A DNA stretch of 43,935 nucleotides, taken from assembly GCF_014648435.1 (NCBI RefSeq), contig NZ_BMRC01000053.1, positions 1 through 43,935 on the forward strand, in the 5' to 3' direction. Shown piece by piece: positions 32,797 to 41,500 of this stretch; the stretch's first letter is position 1; each line of letters begins with the position of its first letter. Origin of the DNA: Nonomuraea spiralis (GTDB lineage Bacteria > Actinomycetota > Actinomycetes > Streptosporangiales > Streptosporangiaceae). Position numbers and translations under genes: made by a program. The notes under the pieces are model-generated. The model was not told the DNA's origin, did not search any database, and worked only from the letters and a program-made list of their open reading frames with translations.

Positions 32797-33138
32797 AAAT
32801 CCGACGATGTCACGCTTTGCCGATGCTCGTCCGCGCGATATGCGGAGTCGTTATGGGAAGCGCGCCGAAGTCTCCTTGAACGTGTGATGCTAATTGCAAG
32901 CTGCGAGAGTCCGATTGGAAGTGGGTACCGCGCTCAATCTCAGTCGGTTTGTCCACCTTACGATTGCCCACCAACGCTGACGGCCCTCGCCGTGACTACT
33001 GGAAGGCTTCCCTGACTGAGCTTCGATGCACCGAGTCGATTCGGGCGTGATAGCCGTGAAATGAGAGGAGGCGCTTCCCGACCTGGGATGATGGAGCCTT
33101 TCACCCTGAGTACTTAGATCGTTCTACACTGGTCGACC
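32797..33138. other. Divergent intergenic promoter region
   Basis: No gene is seen. It separates the minus-strand hydrolase operon from the plus-strand HNH gene. A TACACT hexamer at 33125-33130 lies 8 bases before the HNH gene's GTG, consistent with a -10 box of a leaderless transcript; no clear -35 box was found at standard spacing. Confidence 0.4.
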
Positions 33139-34020
33139 GTGGACTGGATCGAGCGGATCGCGGGAATCCGGCGCTGGACCAGAGGCGGCGAGCGCGCACC
33201 GCACAAGCCTCTCCTCCTCTTATACGCTCTGGGCAGCTTCCAACAGCACGGCAACCGCCCCATTCCGTTCAGTGCCGCCGAGGCCGGGCTGAAGCAACTG
33301 CTCAAAGAGTACGGGCCACCCCGTGACACCAGCCCCGGCTATCCCTTCCACCATCTGACGAACGACGGCCTTTGGCTAGTCGACACCCGGCATGGGCCCG
33401 GCAGCCCCGGTCCGGAGCTGGGACGCCTGCGCAAGAGCGAGGCCACTGGCCGCCTGCACTCCGACCTGGCCCACGCGCTGTTAGTGGAGCGGGGCCTGCT
33501 GGCGCGGATCGCCCACTACCTCCTGGACGCCAACTTCGCCCCGTCCTTGCACGCGGACCTGTGCCTGCTGGCCGGCCTGGACCTGGAGACGGTCGAGACG
33601 GCCGGCGAGGTCGAAAAGGCGTCACGCCGTGACCCCGGCTTTCGTAGTCGGGTGCTCATGGCGTACGAGTACTGCTGCGCGTTCTGCTCCTACGACGGCT
33701 GGCTGGACGGCACGGCGGTGGGCCTGGACGCCGCGCATGTGCGCTGGTGGGCCTTCGACGGGCCCGACGACGTGGCGAACGGGCTGTGCCTGTGCGCGAT
33801 CCACCACAAATTGTTCGACAAGGGCGTCCTCGGACTGACCGCGGAGCGCACCATCGCCGTCTCGGCCAGGTTCGTCGGCCGCTCGCAGTCTGCCCTGGAC
33901 GTGGTGCTTTCCTTGGCAGGCCGGCCCGCCCGACCTCCCCAGCCCGGCCTGGACGAAGTCGAACAGGACCACATCGACTGGCACACCCAACAGGTGTTCC
34001 GCACGCCCGCCCGCGGCTGA
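33139..34020 (+). CDS. Phosphorothioate-dependent-type HNH restriction endonuclease
   Basis: The 293-residue protein has an N-terminal domain (about 1-150) that resembles the sulfur-binding domain of SprMcrA-like enzymes: HKPLLLLYALG, FSAAEAGLKQLLKEYGPP, YPFHHLTNDGLWLV. The C-terminal HNH domain (about 170-260) contains zinc-type YCCAFC (Cys180/Cys183), the HNH core AAHVRWWAFDGPDDVANGLC (His200, Asn214) and CAIHHKLFDKG (His222/223). Such enzymes cut DNA carrying phosphorothioate links made by foreign Dnd systems; target preference here is inferred from the family. The GTG at 33139 has no ribosome site but a -10-like TACACT 8 bases before it. It is monocistronic, and its 3' end abuts IS remnant B. 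Confidence 0.85.
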   Translation: MDWIERIAGIRRWTRGGERAPHKPLLLLYALGSFQQHGNRPIPFSAAEAGLKQLLKEYGPPRDTSPGYPFHHLTNDGLWLVDTRHGPGSPGPELGRLRKSEATGRLHSDLAHALLVERGLLARIAHYLLDANFAPSLHADLCLLAGLDLETVETAGEVEKASRRDPGFRSRVLMAYEYCCAFCSYDGWLDGTAVGLDAAHVRWWAFDGPDDVANGLCLCAIHHKLFDKGVLGLTAERTIAVSARFVGRSQSALDVVLSLAGRPARPPQPGLDEVEQDHIDWHTQQVFRTPARG

Positions 34021-34044
34021 GTCATCGGCTGTGGGGTCTGTAGC

Positions 34045-34344
34045 TCGGTGAACGTCTCGCCCATGCGCAAGTAGACCAGCACCAGCAGCGCCTGCCGGCG
34101 GGGTTCAGCCGCAGCCAGGCCGACCCGATCGCCTTACGATGGCGCCGGATCACCCCCGGCCACGTACTTCGGCGTCTGGGGCGACAAATCGACGGCGGCA
34201 CGGTAAAACAACACCGGAAGCTCCTGGTTGCGACGGTGTGGATTGTGGTGATCAACCCGTCTATCAGGAACTTCTTCATGTCACCGGCCGAACACCGGCG
34301 TTGCGAGCATGCCGTGACCAGGACAGCCGCCACGGAACCTGAAA
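34045..34344 (-). mobile_element. Truncated IS5-family-like element, copy B
   Basis: Minus-strand reading gives LFYRAAVDLSPQTPKYVAG (about 34208-34150), then after frameshifts VIRRHRKAIGSAW (about 34147-34110) and RQALLVLVYLRMGETFTELQ (about 34104-34046). This is the N-terminal part of HTH/DDE_Tnp_4 transposases of the IS5 group, cut off where the HNH gene ends. Its outer 164 bases (34181-34344) match copy A at 26022-26185, in the same orientation. Confidence 0.65.
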
Positions 34345-34348
34345 AGGT
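34333..34348 (-). terminator. Small hairpin at the end of the SPFH-like gene
   Basis: GAACCT, loop GAAA, AGGTTC directly adjoins the stop codon at 34349. The stem is short but has a stable GNRA-type loop; it may terminate the 37264-34349 operon. Confidence 0.4.
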
Positions 34349-35089
34349 TCAGTGGTCCTCAGTCAGGTGCATTGCGCGTGAGAGTGCTTCCGACTGCTCG
34401 GCTGTGCCCAAGGTGTTAATAGCAGTAGAAAAAACTTTTAGCAAATCTTTGCGCCCGCTCTCGGTGAGGCTACTGACAAAGTCGGTCAGGACCTGAGCAA
34501 TGACCACCCAGCGGGATTCCGGGTTCCATTCATTGACCCGCCGGACCATCTCGTCAATGTTCACGTCCTTCACCGACCCGCCGGCACGTTGCGGAACCTC
34601 GAGCAACGTGTACACGTAGGCGGACGCAGGATCGGCGAAAATCACCTCACGCAGGAAGTCCGCTCGCGCCTTGACTTGCCTGCGCGCGAGCTTATCTAGT
34701 TCTTGCTCATGCAGCAGTCTCTCTATCTGCTTGGCAGCGTGTATGGTTTCTTCGTCAGCCTTCAAGGTCACACTGGCCCGAAGAACTTCGAACCCTTCGC
34801 CCTGCACGGGCAACCGGCTGCGCAACATCGCATCGGTTTTCTCTTCAGCGTCCTGCGTGCGCAAGACACTCGTCTCTTTGACTGTTGCTGCCACGATTCC
34901 GCGAACTGTGTGTGCGATCATGCGTGGAGTGGCAGGCGCACCTGGCGCGAAGAGATCGCGCCGCCATTCGATACGGATGCGGACATCGAAAGCTAGCCCA
35001 GCGTTCACGGTATCCAGCCGGTCCATGAAGACACCGACCAACGTCGGCGCAGCTTCGGCCGTGCGTGAGCGCCGACGCAGGAACTCCAT
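34349..35089 (-). CDS. Band 7/SPFH-like protein
   Basis: The 246-residue protein has no membrane segment. Residues about 20-135 show the SPFH (stomatin/band 7) pattern: a beta-rich VNAGLAFDVRIRIEW, a helical RGIVAATVKETSVLRTQDAE, and the strand GFEVLRASVTLKADEET followed by a charged helix (QIERLLHEQELDKLARRQVK). SPFH proteins oligomerise into rings or membrane scaffolds and appear as regulators in bacterial conflict systems. Its ATG lies 6 bases after the stop of the P-loop NTPase gene, so they form an operon. A scaffold role for that NTPase is inferred. The fold call rests on pattern only. Confidence 0.55.
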   Translation of the reverse strand: MEFLRRRSRTAEAAPTLVGVFMDRLDTVNAGLAFDVRIRIEWRRDLFAPGAPATPRMIAHTVRGIVAATVKETSVLRTQDAEEKTDAMLRSRLPVQGEGFEVLRASVTLKADEETIHAAKQIERLLHEQELDKLARRQVKARADFLREVIFADPASAYVYTLLEVPQRAGGSVKDVNIDEMVRRVNEWNPESRWVVIAQVLTDFVSSLTESGRKDLLKVFSTAINTLGTAEQSEALSRAMHLTEDH

Positions 35090-35095
35090 ATCGGC

Positions 35096-37264
35096 TTATG
35101 GTTCCTCGTCGACAGCGTCCTGATCCAATTGTCGCTGCACTGATTCGCTCAAGTCGTTATCAAGCAGCTGGGAAAGCCGAGCGTACATCGTTTCTCGCTG
35201 CTCTCGTAGCGTCTGTTCACCCTCTTGCGACCACGCCACAACGTACGTGCGTAGGCGATCACGTCGCCGCTGGGATCCTTCCGGGCCGCCCGGTGCGACC
35301 GCCTGCCGCAAGGAGCCCAATATGGGTTCACCTAGCCTCTCGTCGCGGAGTGCGGCCGACATCCACAGCCGTACCGCGTCCTTGGCTTCTGCCGACTGCG
35401 CGGAGCCTGGCTCCTGATTGAGCAGCGTTGTCCAGCCGGTAGGCAACATGCCCATAGTGCGATCCCGCTCTTGCTCATCGCTGCTGTCCAGCAGGAGCGG
35501 CAGGGAAGGGTCGGTGGGGCTGGGGGCACTGGCGAGGGCGGCGAACGCCTGATGCCCACCGGTCCCCTCCTCGCCTGACTCACGGCACCAGTTCGTGATG
35601 AACTCCAGAAGCGCTTGACGCAGGTGAGCTTGGGCCCACAGCTTACGAACCGTCACTCGCAACGTAGCGGTTACCTGTGTGTCAGGGGGCGTGGCAGCCT
35701 TCTTCAGCCGTCGGAACGCCTTGACCGTGTGCACCTGACCGAAGTCGCTCGCGCATACGGCGATGACGGCCGTCTGTAGTGCCGGACGATCGCTCTTGGA
35801 CCAGTTCAAGAGCATCTCGTGCAGGTAGGAGGACGTTTCTTGCGCCGCTGCGCTGGATAGCAACTCGACCAGGACGTTCCACATGCGCCTGGTTCGGCTC
35901 TCGGCCTGCGAGGTGTGCCAGGCGGCGGCCAGCGCGCTGAGGGGCTCCTGCCGCCGGTGGCGTACGGCCCAGCGAAGGGCGAAGGAGACGATGCGTTGTG
36001 CCAGCGCCTCGCGCTCCTGCTGGCTGAGGCCTTCCAGCGCCTCCTGGCGGTCTTTGATGGGAGCTTCGGCAAGCCATGTGAGGAATGGCCGCCTAGCCAG
36101 GGGGCGGTCGGTCCAGAAGTACTCCAGGACCGCGTCATCCCACCCGGGCCTGACGAAAGTGATCGTCCCCTTCTCAGTTACTTCGCCTTCTACCGTGTCG
36201 AGCAGTTCGATGATCCCGGGTGAGGACTGTCCGCTGGTTGAGAGCTCTGCCTTCTCCTTGAACGTGGTGCTGAGGGCTGCGGCGCTGGCGTACACGTTCG
36301 CGACGGGAGCGCCGCGGAGCACGGACGCGGCGAGAAGGAAGTTACGTTCGACGCTTGTCCGTCCTTCTGCCCTGTGCCATTCGAGGAGCTTGCCTCTCCA
36401 GTTGCGGCGAGCCTCGGTCACTTCGGTCACCAGCTTATGGAATTCGGCACGTCCTTCATCGGTGTCAGCCTGATAGTTGGGCTGCTCCAACGAATAACCG
36501 AGCGTTCTCCTGTGCGCCGACATGATGAGGTCGACGATCTGCAGAGTGTCCGTGGGAGTCCCGCCGCGCAGGAGCTTTTGAATCTCTGCATTACTGAGCC
36601 AACGCTGGCGGGGGAGGTTCGGCTCTTCGGCGGCCAGCCAACTCGCGGCGATCTCGGACGGAGCCACGATGCTGACTGCGGGTGCGACCCCCTCGGGAGC
36701 ACCCATGCTGATACGACGCCATTGCTGCGGGTAAGTGAGCACAACAAGCCGATTGTCCAGGCTTCTCAGCTCATTCGTAAGAGTGTGGATTCGGCTGCCG
36801 AACTGCGGCGAAACCTGGTACTCCGACTCCTCCTCATCGGCTGGCAGCACCAGCAGAAAACCCTGGTTCTTCTCGTGCGGTAGCCTCCGGATAGGAAAGT
36901 CGCTTGCTCCACCGTATCGGAGCGTCCGCGCCTGGCTAGTCAACCCTTCGACTTGGAGACGAGCCAGCAGAGCGTAGGCGAGAGTGGTACGGCCCGCATT
37001 CGGCGGAAGGTTCAGCACAAGTACGGAGCCCGGGTCGCGCAGATGATTGAACAGATCGTCGAAGTTATCCGGTTCAGCGAATACCGCCGTTACCGCCGTG
37101 AGAAGGGGCTGCTCGATCTCATCATGATCCACCGGGTGCTCGACGACCTGCTTCACGGCGATCATTTCGCCGTAGTTGTACAAGGCGTGTTGGCGGAATC
37201 CAGTAAGGAGATCACGGATGTCTGGGTCCAGGTGAAGTCCTTCGAGATGTGGCGAATCGACCAT
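35096..37264 (-). CDS. Large P-loop NTPase with Arg-substituted Walker A
   Basis: In this 722-residue protein the region VLVLNLPPNAGRTTLAYALL (81-100) is positioned and flanked like a Walker A motif, but Arg92 replaces the usual Lys (G-R-T-T). A Walker B-like strand GFLLVLPADEEES (135-147) and a sensor-like NRLVVLTYPQQW (171-182) follow in STAND/NACHT-like order. The C-terminal half (about 350-720) is all-helical with HEAT-like composition. No effector domain or membrane segment is seen. It is followed by the SPFH-like gene and is divergent from the two tail-sharing small genes at 37398-38269. Nucleotide binding without efficient hydrolysis is possible. A sensor in a defence system is inferred. 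Confidence 0.65.
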   Translation of the reverse strand: MVDSPHLEGLHLDPDIRDLLTGFRQHALYNYGEMIAVKQVVEHPVDHDEIEQPLLTAVTAVFAEPDNFDDLFNHLRDPGSVLVLNLPPNAGRTTLAYALLARLQVEGLTSQARTLRYGGASDFPIRRLPHEKNQGFLLVLPADEEESEYQVSPQFGSRIHTLTNELRSLDNRLVVLTYPQQWRRISMGAPEGVAPAVSIVAPSEIAASWLAAEEPNLPRQRWLSNAEIQKLLRGGTPTDTLQIVDLIMSAHRRTLGYSLEQPNYQADTDEGRAEFHKLVTEVTEARRNWRGKLLEWHRAEGRTSVERNFLLAASVLRGAPVANVYASAAALSTTFKEKAELSTSGQSSPGIIELLDTVEGEVTEKGTITFVRPGWDDAVLEYFWTDRPLARRPFLTWLAEAPIKDRQEALEGLSQQEREALAQRIVSFALRWAVRHRRQEPLSALAAAWHTSQAESRTRRMWNVLVELLSSAAAQETSSYLHEMLLNWSKSDRPALQTAVIAVCASDFGQVHTVKAFRRLKKAATPPDTQVTATLRVTVRKLWAQAHLRQALLEFITNWCRESGEEGTGGHQAFAALASAPSPTDPSLPLLLDSSDEQERDRTMGMLPTGWTTLLNQEPGSAQSAEAKDAVRLWMSAALRDERLGEPILGSLRQAVAPGGPEGSQRRRDRLRTYVVAWSQEGEQTLREQRETMYARLSQLLDNDLSESVQRQLDQDAVDEEP

Positions 37265-37397
37265 GTGACCTTCCCCCCACGAAATCTTGAAGTCACCATA
37301 CGACGCAGATCTTGAAGTGGGTAGACCGCTCCAGGAATCTGTGCCGTCCTCGCTGGCGGGTTAGCATCGCGGTAGTCAGGAAGTCTCAGGAGGCGAC
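37265..37397. promoter_or_regulatory. Divergent promoter region
   Basis: This 133-base gap lies between divergent starts (37264 minus, 37398 plus). AGGAGG at 37388-37393 is the ribosome site of the plus-strand gene. Shared regulation of the two operons is likely from geometry; no specific promoter hexamers are claimed. Confidence 0.45.
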
Positions 37398-37754
37398 GTG
37401 AGTAGTCGGTGGAGGCCTGGACTGATCGCGGGCGGGTCAGTGCTATGTGGTGTCACCGCGGGTGTGCTGACGAATCTGGTGACAAGCGCATGGAGCTGGG
37501 CGCTGGCCGCGGCCCTGGCGGTGACGGTGGTCTGCTGGATCGTGCTGGAGATCGTCAGAGCCGGTCAGGCAAGCGCAACGAGTCCGGTGACCGTGACGCA
37601 GAAGGTGCGGCGAGTCGCGGGCCGCCTCCTCGGCATACGAGGCGATGCCAGCGGCGTTGTGCGGCAACGCATCGGCACGGTGACCGAAAACGGGGAAGTC
37701 GTCGGGTACGAAGGTAACCACAACGGCGGAGCCGGGGAGAGGGAGACGCGGTGA
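37398..37754 (+). CDS. Small two-TM protein with repeated C-terminal tail
   Basis: The 118-residue protein has two adjacent membrane helices (about 9-29 and 31-53) and a basic linker. A tail at 65-105 reads TVTQKVRRVAGRLLGIRG then GVVRQRIGTVTENGEVVGYE. The tail is shared with the next gene's product. The GTG has AGGAGG 4 bases upstream. The stop overlaps the next start (GTGA). It is likely a membrane effector or anchor; two-TM proteins with short signalling tails are typical pore-forming outputs of conflict systems (inference). The family is not recognised. Confidence 0.7.
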   Translation: MSSRWRPGLIAGGSVLCGVTAGVLTNLVTSAWSWALAAALAVTVVCWIVLEIVRAGQASATSPVTVTQKVRRVAGRLLGIRGDASGVVRQRIGTVTENGEVVGYEGNHNGGAGERETR

Positions 37755-38269
37755 GGCTAAGCGATCTACCGTCGGAGACTTTGACACGCGGGGGCCAGGA
37801 CCTGAGTACCTTCGCCCTGGAAGTTCTTCGGGCCCAGGGGCGAGAAGAAGTCGAGGTGCTGCTTCCTAAGGCCGCAGTCGTTGCCGGGGCGCCGCGCCGT
37901 GTCCTGCTGTTGGGTGCTGACGTTGAGATCGCTCGCGCTACGCTCCGGAGCCTGCGTAGCGCTGTGCGCGATGCGCTTGAAATCCACGAGCGGCACCAGC
38001 TCTCCTCTGCCGAGGAGGCCGACTTCGCCGTGCTTGTCGATTCTTTGCGCCGGATTTTGGAGGGATTGTTCAAGCAGCCGCTCGCCTTTCTCGGGGAGGA
38101 GCGGGAGGGGGCCACGACGCTGACCGTCAAGCAGACCGTCAACCACGTTCGAGGAACTCTCACAGGCATTCGGGCGCCTTGGGCGCGTGGGCTCGCTGGG
38201 GGAGTCGAACAGAAGATCAAGGTCATCGAGCATGGTGGGAGTGTCGTCGGGATCGACCTCACTCCTTGA
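37751..38269 (+). CDS. Soluble protein with the same C-terminal tail
   Basis: The 172-residue protein has an alpha-helical body (about 15-115) with an embedded strand RRVLLLGADVEIARATLRSL, and a C-terminal tail at 125-168. The tail reads TVKQTVNHVRGTLTGIRA then GVEQKIKVIEHGGSVVGID, aligning with the tail of the upstream two-TM protein at most Val, Gln, Gly and Ile positions. No membrane segment or catalytic motif is seen. It starts at a GTG overlapping the upstream stop by 4 bases, so the two are made together. The tail probably mediates their interaction or co-assembly (inference). Confidence 0.7.
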   Translation: MRLSDLPSETLTRGGQDLSTFALEVLRAQGREEVEVLLPKAAVVAGAPRRVLLLGADVEIARATLRSLRSAVRDALEIHERHQLSSAEEADFAVLVDSLRRILEGLFKQPLAFLGEEREGATTLTVKQTVNHVRGTLTGIRAPWARGLAGGVEQKIKVIEHGGSVVGIDLTP

Positions 38270-38575
38270 GTCCCGCTCTTGAGAGAGCCCACGACTGATC
38301 ACAGCCGACATCGGCGTTGCCGCAGGCAGGGCCTGCTCCTTCTGGGACAGGGCGGTATTGCCGACCCTCCGAATACGCCGCCGCCCGGCATGGCTGCCGA
38401 TTACGGTAGCTGCTGGAGAGTCGCCGTGGCGCGGTTTCAGAAGTCAACGCAGGAAAGAATGCGTTACCGCCTGGCCGGGTGCGGCGCCAGGAAGTCCGGC
38501 CCCGCTTCCCCGCCGCGGGTGTGCCGGGCGGTGAAGTCCCTCGTCGATCTGGTCAGTCCGTCACCCGATCTTCAT
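38270..38575. other. Convergent intergenic region
   Basis: This lies between the tail-protein operon and the convergent helicase gene. I see no gene and no strong terminator hairpin. Confidence 0.35.
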
Positions 38576-41500
38576 CTATGCGTTGCAATACACCTCGAAA
38601 CCGGCATTCGCGATCTCGCGGAGATAGACCTCGGTACTGGCCAGGAGTTCCATCTGCTTACGGCTGGCTCTGGTCTGGCTCAGGCCAGGTTGCGCGATGG
38701 CGATGGTGAGGTGCGGCTTACGAGTCCTGGCCGTCTCCCGCAAGCGGACGAGTCTTTCGGAGGTGCCGGCCTCGATGCTGCTGTGACCGTATTTCCTCTG
38801 CCTGGTCCGGGCGCGGTTGATCAGGGTGTTCAGCATGGCGGTAATGTCGCGGCGGTAGGCGGCTGACTTGTTGGCCTGGCCGCACACCTCGTAGAGGTCT
38901 TCTACCCGTGCGCCTGCCTGCGGCTCCGATGAGTACTTGCAGTGCACAAGCAGGATGTGCAGCTCGCGCTCCGTCTCGCGGAGAGCGACGATGTCGGCAA
39001 CCTCGCCGGAGCCGTCGTCATCGACGACCACGTCCCAGGGGCCACGCGCCAAGACCACTTGGATCATCCGTGCCTGGATGGAGTCGGCGTCGCGGGTGCG
39101 TCCCTGGGACTCCTTGGTGATGTCGATGCCCGTCCAGTCCGGTACTTGAAGCCGGGCGGAATCGAAGGGTGGGATGTCGCGTACGGGATGCAGGAGGCGG
39201 GCGGGCGCGCAGACAAGGGTGTCGTTCTCGAAGAGGACCTGGAGCACAGTGTCGCGGCGAGCGAAGAACTCGGTAGCGGAGAGGTCGCGGCGGGACGTGG
39301 AGATCATCACTTCGCCGTCGCCCGCGGCTCTGACCCGCATCAGGCCGTCTTCGATGAAGATGGCGTAGGGCACCTGCCAGGCAGGCGTGCGGATGACGAA
39401 GTGGACGGCTTCGTCTGGGACGTGCGGTGTCACCTCCAGCTCGGCTTCCAGGAAGGAATAGGAGACGCCGCCGTAGGAGAGCTGGACGGAGTCCTCATTA
39501 CGGGCCAGGAGGGCCAGCGGCCACTCCACAGCCAGGACGGTCAGCTCCGGCCAGTCTTCGAGGTCCTCGGGCTGGATGAAGTTGTCCATAACATGGGCGA
39601 TGTTGATGCTGTCGTCGAGCAGCTTGCGCCCCATCTCATCGCACCAGTCGACCCAGTGCTTGAGCGACTCGGCGGTTCGGCGGCTCCAGATCCGGCCCTT
39701 GAGCGAGGCTCCGACGCTTGTGCGGACGCCGGCGGCGAACCCGGTCGCGAAGATATTGGTCTGAGCCTTGGTGTGCTTCTCAGCATCGGCGAAGCCCTCC
39801 GCGACGTCGGCTCCGACGTGCATGGAGAAGCGCCGGTTACGGTTCCTGACGTCCAGGACGCCGACGTTCGTGGGCACGAGCCGGTCGATGCCGCCCATGA
39901 CGCGGTAGACCCGCTTGCCGGTGATGCGGTCCGCGGTCTGCCCGCACACGGCCGTGGCCAGGTCCTCGTGGAGGCTGTCGTTGTTGGTGCTGTTGATGTA
40001 CAGCAGGCCGTGGGCTTCGTCCCAGTACATGACGTAAAGGTGGTGAACGACTTCTTCCACAGCGGGAAGCTGGCCCCACTGGATGGGAGCCTGCTCCTGG
40101 GTGACGAACCAGAGCACACGATCGCGCCTGTTGACGGCGATGGGGTAGGTGAGCAGATTCTCCTCGGGGAAGACCTGGTAGACGTTCGTCGGGGTCCAGT
40201 CCTGGCAGCCGGTTCTGTACGCCACCGCGCTCATCTTCGGCAGCACCGACTTGATGGACACCTCTTCCGGCCCGGAGCCGAATGCGGCCTCGAAGTCGCT
40301 GGCGTCCTCCTGCTCGCCGACGGCCTGCTGGGACAGGTCGCGGACGATGAGGTTCCAGTCGGCATCCTCCGCATAAAGCTGACGAAGCTGCTCGTCGAAG
40401 GGTGCGTCGGATCGTGAAGCCACCACGGTCGCGTTGCCCACCGTCGTTGAGGACACGCGGGCGAAACGGCCGATGAACTGCAGCGTGATACCGAGGCTCT
40501 TGTGCGTGTCGTGGAGTGCCGCGACCTTGAGCTGCGGCAGGTCGAAACCTTCTCCCAGCATCCCCACGCAGATGATCGCGCGCGAGTGGCGTTGATCGAG
40601 CGCGTCGAGGGCGGCCTTGGCCTTCCTGCCGCTGAGCTTGCTGTGGATGACCACGGGGCTGAGGTCCGGCGCGAGCTCCTCGTACAGGTTCAGCAGCTCA
40701 ATGGCCCGATTGATCGAGCTGGTCCGCGCCATGAGGAGGTGATCGCGGCCGGTGTCGAGGTCGGTGCGCAGGCACGACAGGGCGCGTTCGGCGATGTCCC
40801 TGTCCGGGTCGTCGAAGCTCAGCACGGAGATGTAGTCGATGCCGGCGAAATATCCATGAGCCTGCGCTTCGCGCAGCGGGAAGGCGTAAACAACTCGTCC
40901 GCCAAGGGGGCGCCCGTCCGTCCGGAAGGGGGTGGCGGTGAACTGAACGACGGGCCGGCCGTCGAAGGCGTCGCGGATCTCGCTCCAGGTTCTGGCCGCC
41001 ACGTGGTGCGCCTCGTCGATGAACAGGTGGCTGAACTCGGCCAGGAAGATAGTCCGGACGTCTTCGGGGAAGCCCGAAAGGGCGGCGGGGGTAGTGACCA
41101 CCACGTTGCACGCCTGCGCGAAGGAGCGGGCGCTGTCGCCCGACTCGAAGTGGTGCTCCACGCGGCCTACCACAGGGCGTTCGAACGGGCCGGTGACGAT
41201 GCCCAGTTCAGGCAGGATGCCAAGGGTCTCGAACTTGCCCGCGGTCTGACCGCGCAGCACGTCGGAGGGTACGAGGACCAGCAGGCGCTTCGGGCGCGCG
41301 GCTGCGTAGATCGCCACCATAGTGTCGGTCTTGCCCGTGCCGGTGGGCATCACGACCGTTGCCGGGTGCTGGCTTCCGGTGGTCCAGTGGGCGAAGACGG
41401 CCAGGAGAGCGCCGGTCTGGGGTGCACGCAACCCTCGCGGGCTCTGCGCGTCGAGGCCGGGCAGGTGAAAGGCTCCCTCGAGAGATGCCCTTACTTCGGC

